64,000 nt of DNA from an uncultured Clostridia bacterium (lineage in GTDB: Bacteria; Bacillota; Clostridia; TANB77; CAG-508), in NCBI GenBank assembly GCA_934121925.1, contig CAKOVK010000003.1, forward strand, positions 18,858-82,857, in the 5' to 3' direction. Below the pieces are notes generated by a model. The model ran no database searches. It saw only the letters and a list, made by a program, of their open reading frames with translations, and was not told the origin of the DNA. The position numbers were made by a program, and so were the translations under genes. Positions 17,672-25,381 of this stretch are shown here, one piece after another (the stretch's first letter is position 1; each line of letters starts with the position of its first letter).

Positions 17672-19393
17672 CTAAACATAAATAATTTCTTCATCTAAAA
17701 GTTCCTGAACACTCATTGCTGCTACAAAAGCCATAAAAGGATCATTCTTCCTTAATTTTGGCTCTATTTTTTCATATTTTTTGTTTCCATCTTTTCCTGT
17801 TTTTACACAAGTATTATTTATTGCCCATCTCATAATTGAGCTATTTCCTATATTTACTTTACCTTCTGCAAATGCAACTTCAATGCGGGGAGCAACTATT
17901 GCTGCAATACTTGCAGGATATCTTATCATTCTTACCAATCCATAAGGATTATCTTTTGTTTCAACTGATACTCCCATTTCTTTAAAAATTTGTTCTAATA
18001 ATTTATATCTATATGTATCTAATACAATTTTTTTAACATTATATTTACTCATTTCTGATAGAATCCACATTATCATTTCTCTTGCGTCTATACTTTCTTT
18101 GTTTGTTATTTCAAAATCATTAAATCCATCTTGTCCAATATTTTGAAAAGGAAATTTAATATCATTATAGAATTTATTTTTAGAACAAATCCAAGTTCTT
18201 TGCCTCCAAATATATTCTCCATCTCTTTTAAACAGAAAACCTGCACTTGCAAAGTCATTTAATGATGCAAAGTCAATTCCTACTATTGCTGTTCTTCCTT
18301 TTATTTCTCCTGTTGGTCTTTCAATTTCTTTTTCCTCATCAATATAAGATGCTTTCAAAATTAGCTCCCACTCAACAACAGTTTCTTCATTATCTTGTTG
18401 TGGCAAATTCATCCTTTTCGCATAAAATTCTACTCTGTATGATTTTTGCTTTTGCATTTTCAAATAATCTTTAATAATTTCATTTTCTAAAATAGGCATA
18501 AATCTCAAACTAGGATTAGCCTGAACCCAAGCAGTTATATCTATGTCTTCTTTCTGTCCAGTTTCTAAAAATTTCTTCATTGGTTCATCAACTGTTTTTT
18601 TGTCCTGTATTTTATATATAATTGGTAATAATCCTAAAAAATTTTGTTCACCATTCAATACATTGTTTGCTAAAGCTATTTTTTCATCAAGTGGGCCTTC
18701 CCTTACCTGTCCATTTGTTGTAATTGTAACGGTTCTTGCATGTTTAATTTTTCCTAATCCAGAGCTATATACATTAATTTGTTTATAATCTTCATACGCA
18801 TGATATTCGTTAAATATAATCATTCCTGTTTGCTTACCATCTTTTGTTTTAGCATTTGCCGTGTTGTATCTTAATGTAGAATGAGTTGTTTTATTAATTA
18901 TTTCTGTCTTATTCCAATAGAAGTATTTTCTCATTGTTTTTTTGTTGTCTTCTAACATGTTGTAAACAACATTAAATGAATTTAAAGCTTGTTCTTCTGA
19001 TGTTGCAACAATATCAATGTGATAATTCTTAATTCCATAATAATGAGTCTGCAAAAAGTTTGCTAATGGCATTATCATTCCATCTTTTCCATTTCCTCTG
19101 GCCATTAATATTAAGATATCTGGAAAGATAACTATATCCAAATTGTTCTTGTCATACATAAAAAATAAAGCATAAGCAAATTTTTGATAAGGAAATAATT
19201 TGTAATACCATTTTTCACAATATAATATTGCTTTTTTGAAAGTTTCTTCGTCAAAAAAAACATCATCTCTCGACAATGTTGGCTTTACAATATTTTTAAT
19301 TAACAATTTAATTTCATCATCTGTTTCATTCGGATTATCTTCAACAAATTTTATATATTCATTTATTTCATTACAGTAAATCATCTCCTCCAC
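17672..19393 (-). CDS. terminase large subunit
   Basis: 573 aa. ATPase domain with Walker A ILMARGNGKDGM (about 91-103), Walker B-like MIIFNEYHAY, and the ITTNG coupling motif. Nuclease domain with VGIDFASLNDFAS (first acidic residue, about 358) and VKKIVLDTYRY. This is the HK97/TerL type. It packages DNA into the procapsid. Overlaps the small subunit by 23 bases. Confidence 0.93.
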   Translation of the reverse strand: MEEMIYCNEINEYIKFVEDNPNETDDEIKLLIKNIVKPTLSRDDVFFDEETFKKAILYCEKWYYKLFPYQKFAYALFFMYDKNNLDIVIFPDILILMARGNGKDGMIMPLANFLQTHYYGIKNYHIDIVATSEEQALNSFNVVYNMLEDNKKTMRKYFYWNKTEIINKTTHSTLRYNTANAKTKDGKQTGMIIFNEYHAYEDYKQINVYSSGLGKIKHARTVTITTNGQVREGPLDEKIALANNVLNGEQNFLGLLPIIYKIQDKKTVDEPMKKFLETGQKEDIDITAWVQANPSLRFMPILENEIIKDYLKMQKQKSYRVEFYAKRMNLPQQDNEETVVEWELILKASYIDEEKEIERPTGEIKGRTAIVGIDFASLNDFASAGFLFKRDGEYIWRQRTWICSKNKFYNDIKFPFQNIGQDGFNDFEITNKESIDAREMIMWILSEMSKYNVKKIVLDTYRYKLLEQIFKEMGVSVETKDNPYGLVRMIRYPASIAAIVAPRIEVAFAEGKVNIGNSSIMRWAINNTCVKTGKDGNKKYEKIEPKLRKNDPFMAFVAAMSVQELLDEEIIYV

Positions 19394-19844
19394 CTTCTTC
19401 TTCAGGTGCTTTCAAATCTAATTCCTGCAAAATTTTTAGCATTTGTCCATTTACCTTTAAAAGATTTTGTACGCTCTCATTAGGCTTGTCCGTTGTATAT
19501 CCATTTCCTGTCATAGAACTGTATCTTAAGCCTTTAATTTTAATGTCATATTGCAATTCTTCTTTTAAACTCACAAGAAAAATGTAATCTTCTATCATAT
19601 CATCGAATTGCTCACCAAATTTGTTTTGATTTGTTAATTGTTCTTTTAGCGCTTCTCTTATTGTGTCTGCTTTTTCATTTACTATTTTTTGTCTTTTCTG
19701 TTTTTCTATTTGCTGTTTTCTTTTATTTTTTTCATTCTCTGTTAAAGCTTTTACAACTTTTTCTACATTTTTTACTTGTTTTTCCATCTCTTTCTCTTTA
19801 TTTTCAATAGTTTTGTTTGTTTTTTTCTTAGTTGGCACATTCAT
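19371..19844 (-). CDS. terminase small subunit (P27-like)
   Basis: 157 aa. A long Lys/Glu-rich coiled coil (residues 1-80) is followed by the P27-type end with VQNLLKVNGQMLKILQELDL. The subunit recognises the packaging site. Upstream lies a GC-rich non-coding stretch that may be cos. The basic N-terminal coil is longer than in most P27 proteins. Confidence 0.75.
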   Translation of the reverse strand: MNVPTKKKTNKTIENKEKEMEKQVKNVEKVVKALTENEKNKRKQQIEKQKRQKIVNEKADTIREALKEQLTNQNKFGEQFDDMIEDYIFLVSLKEELQYDIKIKGLRYSSMTGNGYTTDKPNESVQNLLKVNGQMLKILQELDLKAPEEEGGGDDLL

Positions 19845-19849
19845 ACCCC

Positions 19850-19970
19850 CCTTTCACGTGAAGAATCGATTTTTTTGAACAGTTTGCACCACACACCCGC
19901 TCTCCTTAAGCTTGTTTTAGTCCGAGATTTTGACGGGGGTGCTTTGTTTACATAAATTTATTTTTCCGCT
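19850..19970 (-). other. putative cos packaging site
   Basis: The gene-free 133 bases before the small terminase gene contain the only GC-rich tracts of the region: GCACCCCCGTC and GAGCGGGTGTGTGGTGC on the minus strand. A neighbouring HNH gene, P27-type small subunit and HK97-type TerL are the set found in cos phages where HNH helps to cut cos. The exact nick positions cannot be read from this sequence. Confidence 0.45.
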
Positions 19971-19977
19971 TCTATTT

Positions 19978-20172
19978 TCATAATAATTCTATATTCTCTT
20001 TAAAATCTTTTGCATATTTTTTATTCAATGTATTAGTACAGTACTCTTTATTACAATTAACCTTAAGGCATTCTTTGTTATTATCTTTATCGCATTTATA
20101 CAATACTTCTGTCTTTCCATTTTCATATTCAAATATAGTTGCTTTGTATATTGCTTTGACTTTATCTTTCAT
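19978..20172 (-). CDS. small Cys-containing protein
   Basis: 64 aa with four cysteines (CDKDNNKEC, NCNKEYC) that could bind a metal. Unrecognised. Its start overlaps the end of the gene before it by 11 bases, so it is probably translated in coupling. Confidence 0.5.
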   Translation of the reverse strand: MKDKVKAIYKATIFEYENGKTEVLYKCDKDNNKECLKVNCNKEYCTNTLNKKYAKDFKENIELL

Positions 20173-20611
20173 TAGATTTTACTCCTTCATTTATACTTAA
20201 GCATAGTAATCCGCTTACTACTTCTATTCTATATTCATATTCTAAATGTTTTATTTGTTTACCTTTCTGAAATGTATTGTCAAATAATCCTAAACTTTGT
20301 AATATCATATTACATTCTTTTTGAGGTATATTAGATAATAACATTATTGTATTTCGCATAACTCTTATAACTTTAACTGCATGACTTATTTGCTCATCGA
20401 CTTTAAAACTACTTGTTAAACAATTAAAGAACATTTTCATTGCCACTACTATTTCTTCATTGTCTAGTAAATAACTTGCAGATATTCCATTGCCAAAACT
20501 AATTACCCCAGCTCTTTCTTTATTATTTAAACCTGTTGCTTCGTTTTCTTCTTTTAGTTCCGCTTCTATTCCATTAATCTTATATGCCTGCATTAAATGT
20601 TCTAGCTTCAT
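20162..20611 (-). CDS. conserved phage protein of unknown function
   Basis: 149 aa from the ATG at 20611, which has GGAGAGGTGG upstream; a GTG three codons earlier is weaker. Mostly helical with no clear motif. Lies between the HNH gene and the Cys-rich gene, near the packaging module. Confidence 0.55.
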   Translation of the reverse strand: MKLEHLMQAYKINGIEAELKEENEATGLNNKERAGVISFGNGISASYLLDNEEIVVAMKMFFNCLTSSFKVDEQISHAVKVIRVMRNTIMLLSNIPQKECNMILQSLGLFDNTFQKGKQIKHLEYEYRIEVVSGLLCLSINEGVKSNER

Positions 20612-20613
20612 AA

Positions 20614-20982
20614 TTACCACCTCTCCTGTGTAATCCTCTTTCTTTTTCTATATCTAAATCTATTTCGATCTTCTATAATCTCATGTGCTTCAAAACTTAA
20701 ACTTACCATGTTGTTAATATCTAATGCTAAATCAGGTCTTTGTTTAATTGGTATAATATGATGTACTATTTCTGCTTTTGTTATTTTGATTTTATTTGGA
20801 AAATGTTTGCCATCATTCCATTTGCCTAAAAAAAATTGACACGTATTTTTATCTCTTTTTAGCACTTGCTCTCTAACTATATCAAAATCTGTAGAGTTAT
20901 AAAATTTATCAGTATTTCCTTTTGCTATTTCTAACTCCCAATTATAATATTTTCTCCTCTTCCTTCTCTTTTTCAAATCCAC
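20614..20982 (-). CDS. HNH endonuclease (packaging-associated)
   Basis: 122 aa. HNH fold: VLKRDKNTCQFF, then AEIVHHIIPIKQRPDLALDINNMVSL (first His pair and Asn) and AHEIIEDRNR. The N-terminus is very basic. The start is GTG. HNH proteins placed next to terminase genes work with TerL in cos cutting in HK97-like phages. The usual Cys pairs are incomplete (one Cys seen). Confidence 0.8.
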   Translation of the reverse strand: MDLKKRRKRRKYYNWELEIAKGNTDKFYNSTDFDIVREQVLKRDKNTCQFFLGKWNDGKHFPNKIKITKAEIVHHIIPIKQRPDLALDINNMVSLSFEAHEIIEDRNRFRYRKRKRITQERW

Positions 20983-21226
20983 TACACTTCTTATATATTC
21001 CCTTCTCTTTATCTATTACACTTTGTATTTTGTTTTTACATGAGTTTATACATTCACAACATGCATTGTTTTTGTTAAGTCTTAATTTGTTTCCACATTT
21101 TGTACATTTATATAGATTACTTGCTGTTTCTTTTTTTATTAATATGTAATTATGTTCGCAACCGTAACATTTTACTTGTTCTGGACACTCTTTGCATTTG
21201 TATTTTAGACATAATTCACTTACCAT
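20942..21226 (-). CDS. Cys-rich zinc-binding protein
   Basis: 94 aa with at least 13 cysteines in CxxC-like pairs (CKEC, CYGC, CTKCGNKL, CCECINSC), so a double zinc-ribbon is likely. The acidic tail EKEKEEEK overlaps the start of the HNH gene by 41 bases. Function unknown; possibly nucleic-acid binding. Confidence 0.6.
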   Translation of the reverse strand: MVSELCLKYKCKECPEQVKCYGCEHNYILIKKETASNLYKCTKCGNKLRLNKNNACCECINSCKNKIQSVIDKEKGIYKKCSGFEKEKEEEKIL

Positions 21227-21261
21227 TTCCTTTTATTCCTTTGTTTTATTAATATAAACAC

Positions 21262-21358
21262 TACGTAACAATACATGTATCATAGCGAGTTAGTCTTATT
21301 TGCTCGCTTCAATGTCATTCCGACAACAAGACTAAATGATTTTTTATATTGCTACGTA
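21262..21358. ncRNA. candidate structured element with H-type pseudoknot
   Basis: Outer arms TACGTAACAATA (21262-21273) and TATTGCTACGTA (21347-21358) pair in 11 of 12 positions. Inside, AGCGAG (21284-21289) pairs with CTCGCT (21303-21308), and the loop between them holds TTAGTCTT (21290-21297), which pairs perfectly with AAGACTAA (21328-21335). This topology is an enclosed H-type pseudoknot. There is no ORF. The symmetry does not reveal the strand. It lies in the gap between the late operon and the switch cassette. No known class was recognised. Confidence 0.45.
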
Positions 21359-21479
21359 CTATTTATACGAGTATAACTAGAATCACTCATAATAAATTTA
21401 TTTTAGGAGAGCAATTTTAATTTATAAAAAGGAGAAACATCAACTATCTAGTATCATTGATTATATGAAAGCATGAAAA

Positions 21480-21500
21480 AAGAGCTATTTTCTAGCTCTT
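21480..21500 (-). terminator. terminator of the two-gene switch cassette
   Basis: AAGAGCTA pairs with TAGCTCTT around a 5-base loop; TTTTTTC follows on the minus strand. It ends the transcript that starts at the promoter near 21959-21987. Confidence 0.8.
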
Positions 21501-21574
21501 GAACTTATATTCACTTTTTCACAATACAATTATAACACGGTTTTTTTATAAAAAAAGGGCAAAAAAAGGGCAAT

Positions 21575-21745
21575 TTATTTTTTTAAATATTTTTTTGCAT
21601 TATTAGTAATCCATTCTGCTATTGATATTCCTTCTTCTTTTAGTTTTGCTTTTAGTTCTGTTCCTAGTTCTTTATCGATATTTCCTCTTACTTCTTCATA
21701 TTTATTCTTTTTCCATGCGTTTTCTTTTTTATAATCTCTTGACAT
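21575..21745 (-). CDS. small ribbon-helix-helix (Arc-like) protein
   Basis: 56 aa. The layout VRGNIDKELGTELKAKL then SIAEWITNNAKKYLKK is that of a ribbon-helix-helix DNA-binding protein (beta strand, two helices). It has an AAGGGAAGTGAT ribbon binding site 5 to 7 bases before the ATG. Probable repressor, perhaps of its own promoter. Second gene of a cassette with its own promoter and terminator. Confidence 0.75.
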   Translation of the reverse strand: MSRDYKKENAWKKNKYEEVRGNIDKELGTELKAKLKEEGISIAEWITNNAKKYLKK

Positions 21746-21807
21746 ATTATCACTTCCCTTTTATAATATTTGCAAAGAGGGAATTGCACTTCCCTCTCTA
21801 CTATGGC

Positions 21808-21927
21808 TTACTTTTGTGCTTGTCGTTCTTGATTTAATTTGTATAAGTACATTTCAGTTTGCCATTTGTCGACTTTCTTTATGAAGGTCGGCTCTTTTTG
21901 TTTTTTTAATAATTTCTTTAGTATCAT
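21808..21927 (-). CDS. 39-aa basic peptide
   Basis: Short ORF with a good ribosome binding site (AAAGGGGTGAG, 4 bases before the ATG), beginning MILKKLLKKQKEPTF, very rich in Lys and amphipathic. It is the first gene after a consensus promoter. Function unknown; may be a small regulator or a membrane-active peptide. Confidence 0.5.
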   Translation of the reverse strand: MILKKLLKKQKEPTFIKKVDKWQTEMYLYKLNQERQAQK

Positions 21928-21958
21928 TTTCTCACCCCTTTCCTCTTGGTATGTATAT

Positions 21959-21987
21959 ATTATACACTACTGTGCGTAGTATGTCAA
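21959..21987 (-). promoter_or_regulatory. perfect-consensus sigma-A promoter with palindromic spacer
   Basis: Minus strand TTGACA, 17 bases, TATAAT. The spacer itself contains ACTAC-gcaca-GTAGT, an inverted repeat that fits an operator placed between -35 and -10. It drives the 39-aa and RHH genes. Confidence 0.85.
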
Positions 21988-22010
21988 TGCTTTTTTAAAC
22001 TTTTTTTAAA

Positions 22011-22039
22011 AAACTTACAGCCTTTACGGTTGTAAGTTT
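22011..22039 (-). terminator. terminator at the end of the early operon
   Basis: Minus strand AAACTTACA pairs with TGTAAGTTT, followed by TTTAAAAAAAG. The +1 frame end of the RinA-like gene (stop at 22024) lies inside this hairpin, which supports the shifted frame being the real gene end. Confidence 0.75.
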
Positions 22040-22453
22040 TCTTTTATTTTATTTAATTCTTTATGTACTGTATATATAAGTTTTCTTTTTCTTCTTTTAT
22101 AAACATCTTCACTTATATTAAGCTTATCTATTATGTTCCATTTGTTTTCTTCGCCGCTTCTGATATTCCTCTTCAAATATATCGTTTGCTATTGAATCTA
22201 CTAACAGCAGTGCTTGAATAACTGCTTTATATTCTCTAATTGATTTTTGTAATTCTTCATTTTCTTCTAACTTTATTACTTTATTTAAAGTATTATCTCC
22301 AACCGAATATGGAGCTTTGGGTAATCCATCACATGGTGCTACACTTATATTTAATATATCTCTTTGAATATTTATTATATTAATACAATTATAATTATAT
22401 CTTTTTAAGCAGCCTTTTGCTTCTCTATATTCTTCTTTACTTAATCTTCCCAT
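22024..22453 (-). CDS. RinA/ArpU-like late transcription activator, with CGG +1 frameshift
   Basis: 142 aa after skipping one base. The first frame gives the N-terminal two thirds, with VAPCDGLPKAPYSVGD and LEENEELQKSIREYKAVI, hallmarks of RinA/ArpU-type regulators that switch on late genes. It closes at 22124. At the in-frame CGG (22154-22156, residue 100) a +1 shift continues into NKWNIIDKLNISEDVYKRRK, the helix-turn-helix end expected for this family, with stop at 22024. Lies last in the early operon, right before the late region. Confidence 0.75.
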
Positions 22454-22468
22454 GTTTTCCTCCTTCGT

Positions 22469-22609
22469 TTATAAATGCAACCCTGCATTTATTTTTCTAT
22501 CTCTTATTTGTTTAGTTGTAAATCCTAAATCCCAATATTGAAAACATTCTCTTCTTCCGTATTCATCTTCATATAGTACATGATTAGGATATTCTTTTAC
22601 TTTTTTCAT
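22469..22609 (-). CDS. 46-aa early phage protein
   Basis: Begins MKKVKEYPNHVLYEDEYGRRE and contains a short helix-turn-helix-like segment GFTTKQIRDRKINAG. It sits between a coiled-coil gene and the late activator with tight spacing. I infer a DNA-binding role only from this segment. Confidence 0.5.
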   Translation of the reverse strand: MKKVKEYPNHVLYEDEYGRRECFQYWDLGFTTKQIRDRKINAGLHL

Positions 22610-22613
22610 ACCT

Positions 22614-22934
22614 CTAAAATTCTCTGGTACTTCCATTATCTTTTGTCTCCTTTACTTTCTTATAAAAATATTCTTTTATGCAGTCTTCACATTCTCTGTC
22701 CACATCATCGTCACATACTTCATATAAGCAGTCATAATATCCTAACGAGTAAATATGTTTTGCCATTGAATCTACTATTTTACTTAATGTTTTATTTGAT
22801 TTTGTAAGTTCTTTATTCGCTTTTTGCAGTTTTTCTATTAATTTTAATACTATTTTTGCTTCTTCTGCTGATAAAGTTCCATGAATTGTATAAGCAAATT
22901 CTTTTAAACTTTTAATGGCTTTTTTATTATTCAT
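22614..22934 (-). CDS. early coiled-coil protein
   Basis: 106 aa. LSAEEAKIVLKLIEKLQKA and following heptads form a coiled coil; the C-terminal third has CDDDVDRECEDC, a possible metal site. The start is preceded by AAGGAGG inside the previous gene. Function unknown. Confidence 0.55.
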   Translation of the reverse strand: MNNKKAIKSLKEFAYTIHGTLSAEEAKIVLKLIEKLQKANKELTKSNKTLSKIVDSMAKHIYSLGYYDCLYEVCDDDVDRECEDCIKEYFYKKVKETKDNGSTREF

Positions 22935-22937
22935 AAA

Positions 22938-23090
22938 TTAAGCCTCCTTCTTTTTTCTTTTAAAACATATTAGTTTTACTGGTTCTATATAAATCTCAGA
23001 CTTATAACAAGCAAACATATTATCAGTTCTAAATAAATGTTTACAGTCTTTGCAACGCTTCCTTTTTAATTTTTTAAATGGACCTTTCAT
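22938..23090 (-). CDS. 50-aa zinc-finger-like protein
   Basis: Very basic start (MKGPFKKLKRKRCKDCKHLF) and four Cys (13, 16, 28, 42). Its end carries the ribosome binding site of the next gene. Probably a small nucleic-acid-binding protein. Confidence 0.5.
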   Translation of the reverse strand: MKGPFKKLKRKRCKDCKHLFRTDNMFACYKSEIYIEPVKLICFKRKKKEA

Positions 23091-23091
23091 T

Positions 23092-23466
23092 CTATTTCTC
23101 CTTTTCTAACATCTCTTCTAAAACTTTTATCTGTTCTAATAAATCACTGCCACCCCAATAGCCTTTCTCGTCTGTCAGCTCTTCTACTTTCTTTTTTAAT
23201 TCTTTTATTTTATCTTTTATTTTTTGAATTGGAATACTATTATTTACATATTCATCTAATTCATCTCTTATAATACATTTTTTACAGTTTTCTTTTATTT
23301 CTTCATTCTCCTTTAATACTCTTTTATAATCTAATAGAATATGTTGCTCACATCTATTTCTTTCTAACATACACTCTTCTTTCTCATATCTACCGCATAT
23401 ATTACATTTATTAGTAGAACATAATTCTAGTCTTTCTATGTCTTCTTTTATACTATTTTCTTTCAC
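23092..23466 (-). CDS. early protein with Cys-rich head and coiled-coil tail
   Basis: 124 aa from a GTG start. Residues 15-45 hold several Cys (CSTNKCNICG, CMLERNRC), the rest is a coiled coil. Shares its first 16-17 bases with the next gene upstream (see finding), so the translation start may have been duplicated. Function unknown. Confidence 0.5.
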   Translation of the reverse strand: MKENSIKEDIERLELCSTNKCNICGRYEKEECMLERNRCEQHILLDYKRVLKENEEIKENCKKCIIRDELDEYVNNSIPIQKIKDKIKELKKKVEELTDEKGYWGGSDLLEQIKVLEEMLEKEK

Positions 23467-23876
23467 TTAATCATCTCCCTAATTCTCTTATTTAATATTT
23501 TGCTTTCTCTTATTATGTCTTGTTCTATTTCACTTTCTATATATTTTTTAGTGTTCCAGTTATCTTCTTCTATTAATTGCATTCTTTCTAAACTATCTAA
23601 TATATCAATTAACCATTCTTCTGTTACCGTTCTATCTTTCAGCTTTAATGCATACACTTGCCTTTGAATATTCCATAACATATATCTTTTTCCTATTACT
23701 TTTAATGCTTCATCTTTTTCAGTTATTTCATCTTGTAAATCCTTAATTTCCTCTTCTACTTCTGCTATTTCTTCTCTTATGTCTAAATCATCTGCTCCTA
23801 CATCTAATCTAGCTTGTTGTGTTTGATATAGTTCTTCTAGTCTTTGTTTTAACTCTTCTATACTATTCTCTTTCAC
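23463..23876 (-). CDS. early coiled-coil protein
   Basis: 137 aa, GTG start immediately after the previous stop (TAAGTG). Almost wholly coiled coil (residues 5-70). No catalytic motif. The end overlaps the next start by 4 bases. Confidence 0.5.
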   Translation of the reverse strand: MKENSIEELKQRLEELYQTQQARLDVGADDLDIREEIAEVEEEIKDLQDEITEKDEALKVIGKRYMLWNIQRQVYALKLKDRTVTEEWLIDILDSLERMQLIEEDNWNTKKYIESEIEQDIIRESKILNKRIREMIK

Positions 23877-24152
23877 TTAAAACACCTCGATTTCTTCTGC
23901 TTTTTCTATACTAACAGTTTCACAAACTTTTAAATTAAAGAATGTAAATTCTCCTGTTTGATAATCTATTTTTAAATCTACTTCACACATTGTTTGTTTT
24001 AAACATTCAAATATCCATAAAGGTAATTTAATGTATTTAGGGTAATTATGATACTTTGATATATAATCATGTATTCTATTATTAACAATACATTGTAGTT
24101 CCAAATATTCAATACTATCTTTAGTTGTTCTTTTATTTATTTTTTTCTCCAC
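23877..24152 (-). CDS. early phage protein of unknown function
   Basis: 91 aa, GTG start within the end of the zinc-ribbon gene (20-base overlap) behind GGAGGCG. Mixed alpha/beta: IHDYISKYHNYPKYIKL, CLKQTMCEVDLKIDY. Unrecognised. Confidence 0.5.
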   Translation of the reverse strand: MEKKINKRTTKDSIEYLELQCIVNNRIHDYISKYHNYPKYIKLPLWIFECLKQTMCEVDLKIDYQTGEFTFFNLKVCETVSIEKAEEIEVF

Positions 24153-24621
24153 TTAAAACGCCTCCAAACTCTTTTTCTAGTTTTCTTTTTTCTGTATAAT
24201 GTACCTTAGTTCTTGTTATTTGATGAATCATGTCACATATTATTCCGTTACTGTATGGGAAAGACCATCTATCTTGACCAAAATATTCAATTCCTCTTTC
24301 AGCTTTTTCTTCCAATTCACCTATTTGTTCTTTATCTAGCTTACAATAAATTATATATTCTAATTCTCTATACATTTTTTCCACAACAACTTTGTACTCA
24401 TCTAACCAATCCCATTTTATTTCTTCTATAAATTTAGGCTCTGCATATCTTATTATCTCTTTCCCGCAAAATGGACAGTATTTTATATTTTCTTCAAAAT
24501 GAAATGGTTGAAACATATCTTCTTCAAAATATATTTCTTTTTTACAATTTGAGCATTCATGATATTTATATACTTCGCCTTCATACATCGGTGTTAATAT
24601 AACTTCATCTGCTGTTTTCAC
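24133..24621 (-). CDS. zinc-ribbon protein
   Basis: 162 aa. N-terminal ribbon with ECSNCKKE and KYCPFCGKEI (four Cys, about 23/26 and 49/52), then a helical domain. Ribbon proteins of this kind are frequent in the early regions of Firmicute phages. Role unknown. Confidence 0.6.
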   Translation of the reverse strand: MKTADEVILTPMYEGEVYKYHECSNCKKEIYFEEDMFQPFHFEENIKYCPFCGKEIIRYAEPKFIEEIKWDWLDEYKVVVEKMYRELEYIIYCKLDKEQIGELEEKAERGIEYFGQDRWSFPYSNGIICDMIHQITRTKVHYTEKRKLEKEFGGVLSGEKNK

Positions 24622-24627
24622 TATGTA

Positions 24628-24825
24628 TCACTCCTCTCTCTTACTATACGTTAAACAAGTACACGTATTATCTTCAGACATAAATGTATCACTAGAACCA
24701 TCAGCATAAAAACTAATAAGAGTATGCTTAGCTTTACATTTATAAGCTGGTTTGCCACTTATCGTAAAGTTTTTACACTTTGTTTTACTTCTAAATTTGC
24801 AATTTTCTTTTTCACAGAACAACAT
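24628..24825 (-). CDS. 65-aa Cys-rich protein
   Basis: Six Cys (CEKENCKF, KCKNF, YKCKAKH, NTCTCL). Likely metal-binding. No family recognised. Confidence 0.5.
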   Translation of the reverse strand: MLFCEKENCKFRSKTKCKNFTISGKPAYKCKAKHTLISFYADGSSDTFMSEDNTCTCLTYSKREE

Positions 24826-24828
24826 ATC

Positions 24829-25113
24829 TTATTTACTCCTCTCAACTAAATATTCACATGTTACCATTCCATTTAATATTAATTCGCACATAAAATCTTG
24901 TGCTGTTCTTATATCACTATATCTACAATTAGCATTTTTGTGTATTCGTGGGTCTGTATCTTCCCATTTATTAATATCTATCATTACAGGACTTAAAAAT
25001 ATGTATTGTATTCCTCTTGAAAAGCATAGATAATAACAACTATCATAAGGCTTTTTACATTTTTTAAATCCAATTTTTTCAAATTCTTTCATATCTACTA
25101 TTGGTACTAACAT
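24829..25113 (-). CDS. early protein, relative of the next gene
   Basis: 94 aa. Opens MLVPIVDMKEFEKIGFKKC, the same plan as MLKIRDDVDLKELEKYG of the gene at 25121-25379, so both seem to be members of one small early family. Function unknown. Confidence 0.55.
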   Translation of the reverse strand: MLVPIVDMKEFEKIGFKKCKKPYDSCYYLCFSRGIQYIFLSPVMIDINKWEDTDPRIHKNANCRYSDIRTAQDFMCELILNGMVTCEYLVERSK

Positions 25114-25120
25114 ATTTTAT

Positions 25121-25379
25121 TTACTCCTTTACTACCAAATTTGCTTTGATTAAATCTTGTGTATATTCTTTTATTTTTTCTTCTTCTCCGCTATACCCTA
25201 TATAATCTCCCCAGTTGCTATTTTTTCTTTTTTTAAATACTAAAATTTTTCTATCAAAAATGTTTATCTGAACTCGATAATCTTTTTCATATTTTCTGTA
25301 ATAATTATCATATTCTAATAATTCGTATCCGATATTTTTCAAGTTCTTTTAAATCTACATCATCTCTTATTTTTAACAT
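25121..25379 (-). CDS. small early protein with CGG +1 frameshift
   Basis: 85 aa when read through. The ATG at 25379 has the strong ribosome binding site AGGAGGAG. The first frame gives MLKIRDDVDLKELEKY and meets CGG at 25329-25331 (residue 17); continued without a shift it ends a few codons later. Skipping C gives ELEKYGYELLEYDNY and a frame open to 25121. Without the shift the downstream part would have to start at a TTG with no ribosome binding site. The family opening DLKELEKYGF is common in Firmicute phages. Confidence 0.75.
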
Positions 25380-25381
25380 AT

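Noticed and set aside
21227..21420. tRNA gene in the phage gap
   Set aside because: No acceptor/D/T arm pattern; the pairing found is a closed stem with a pseudoknot.
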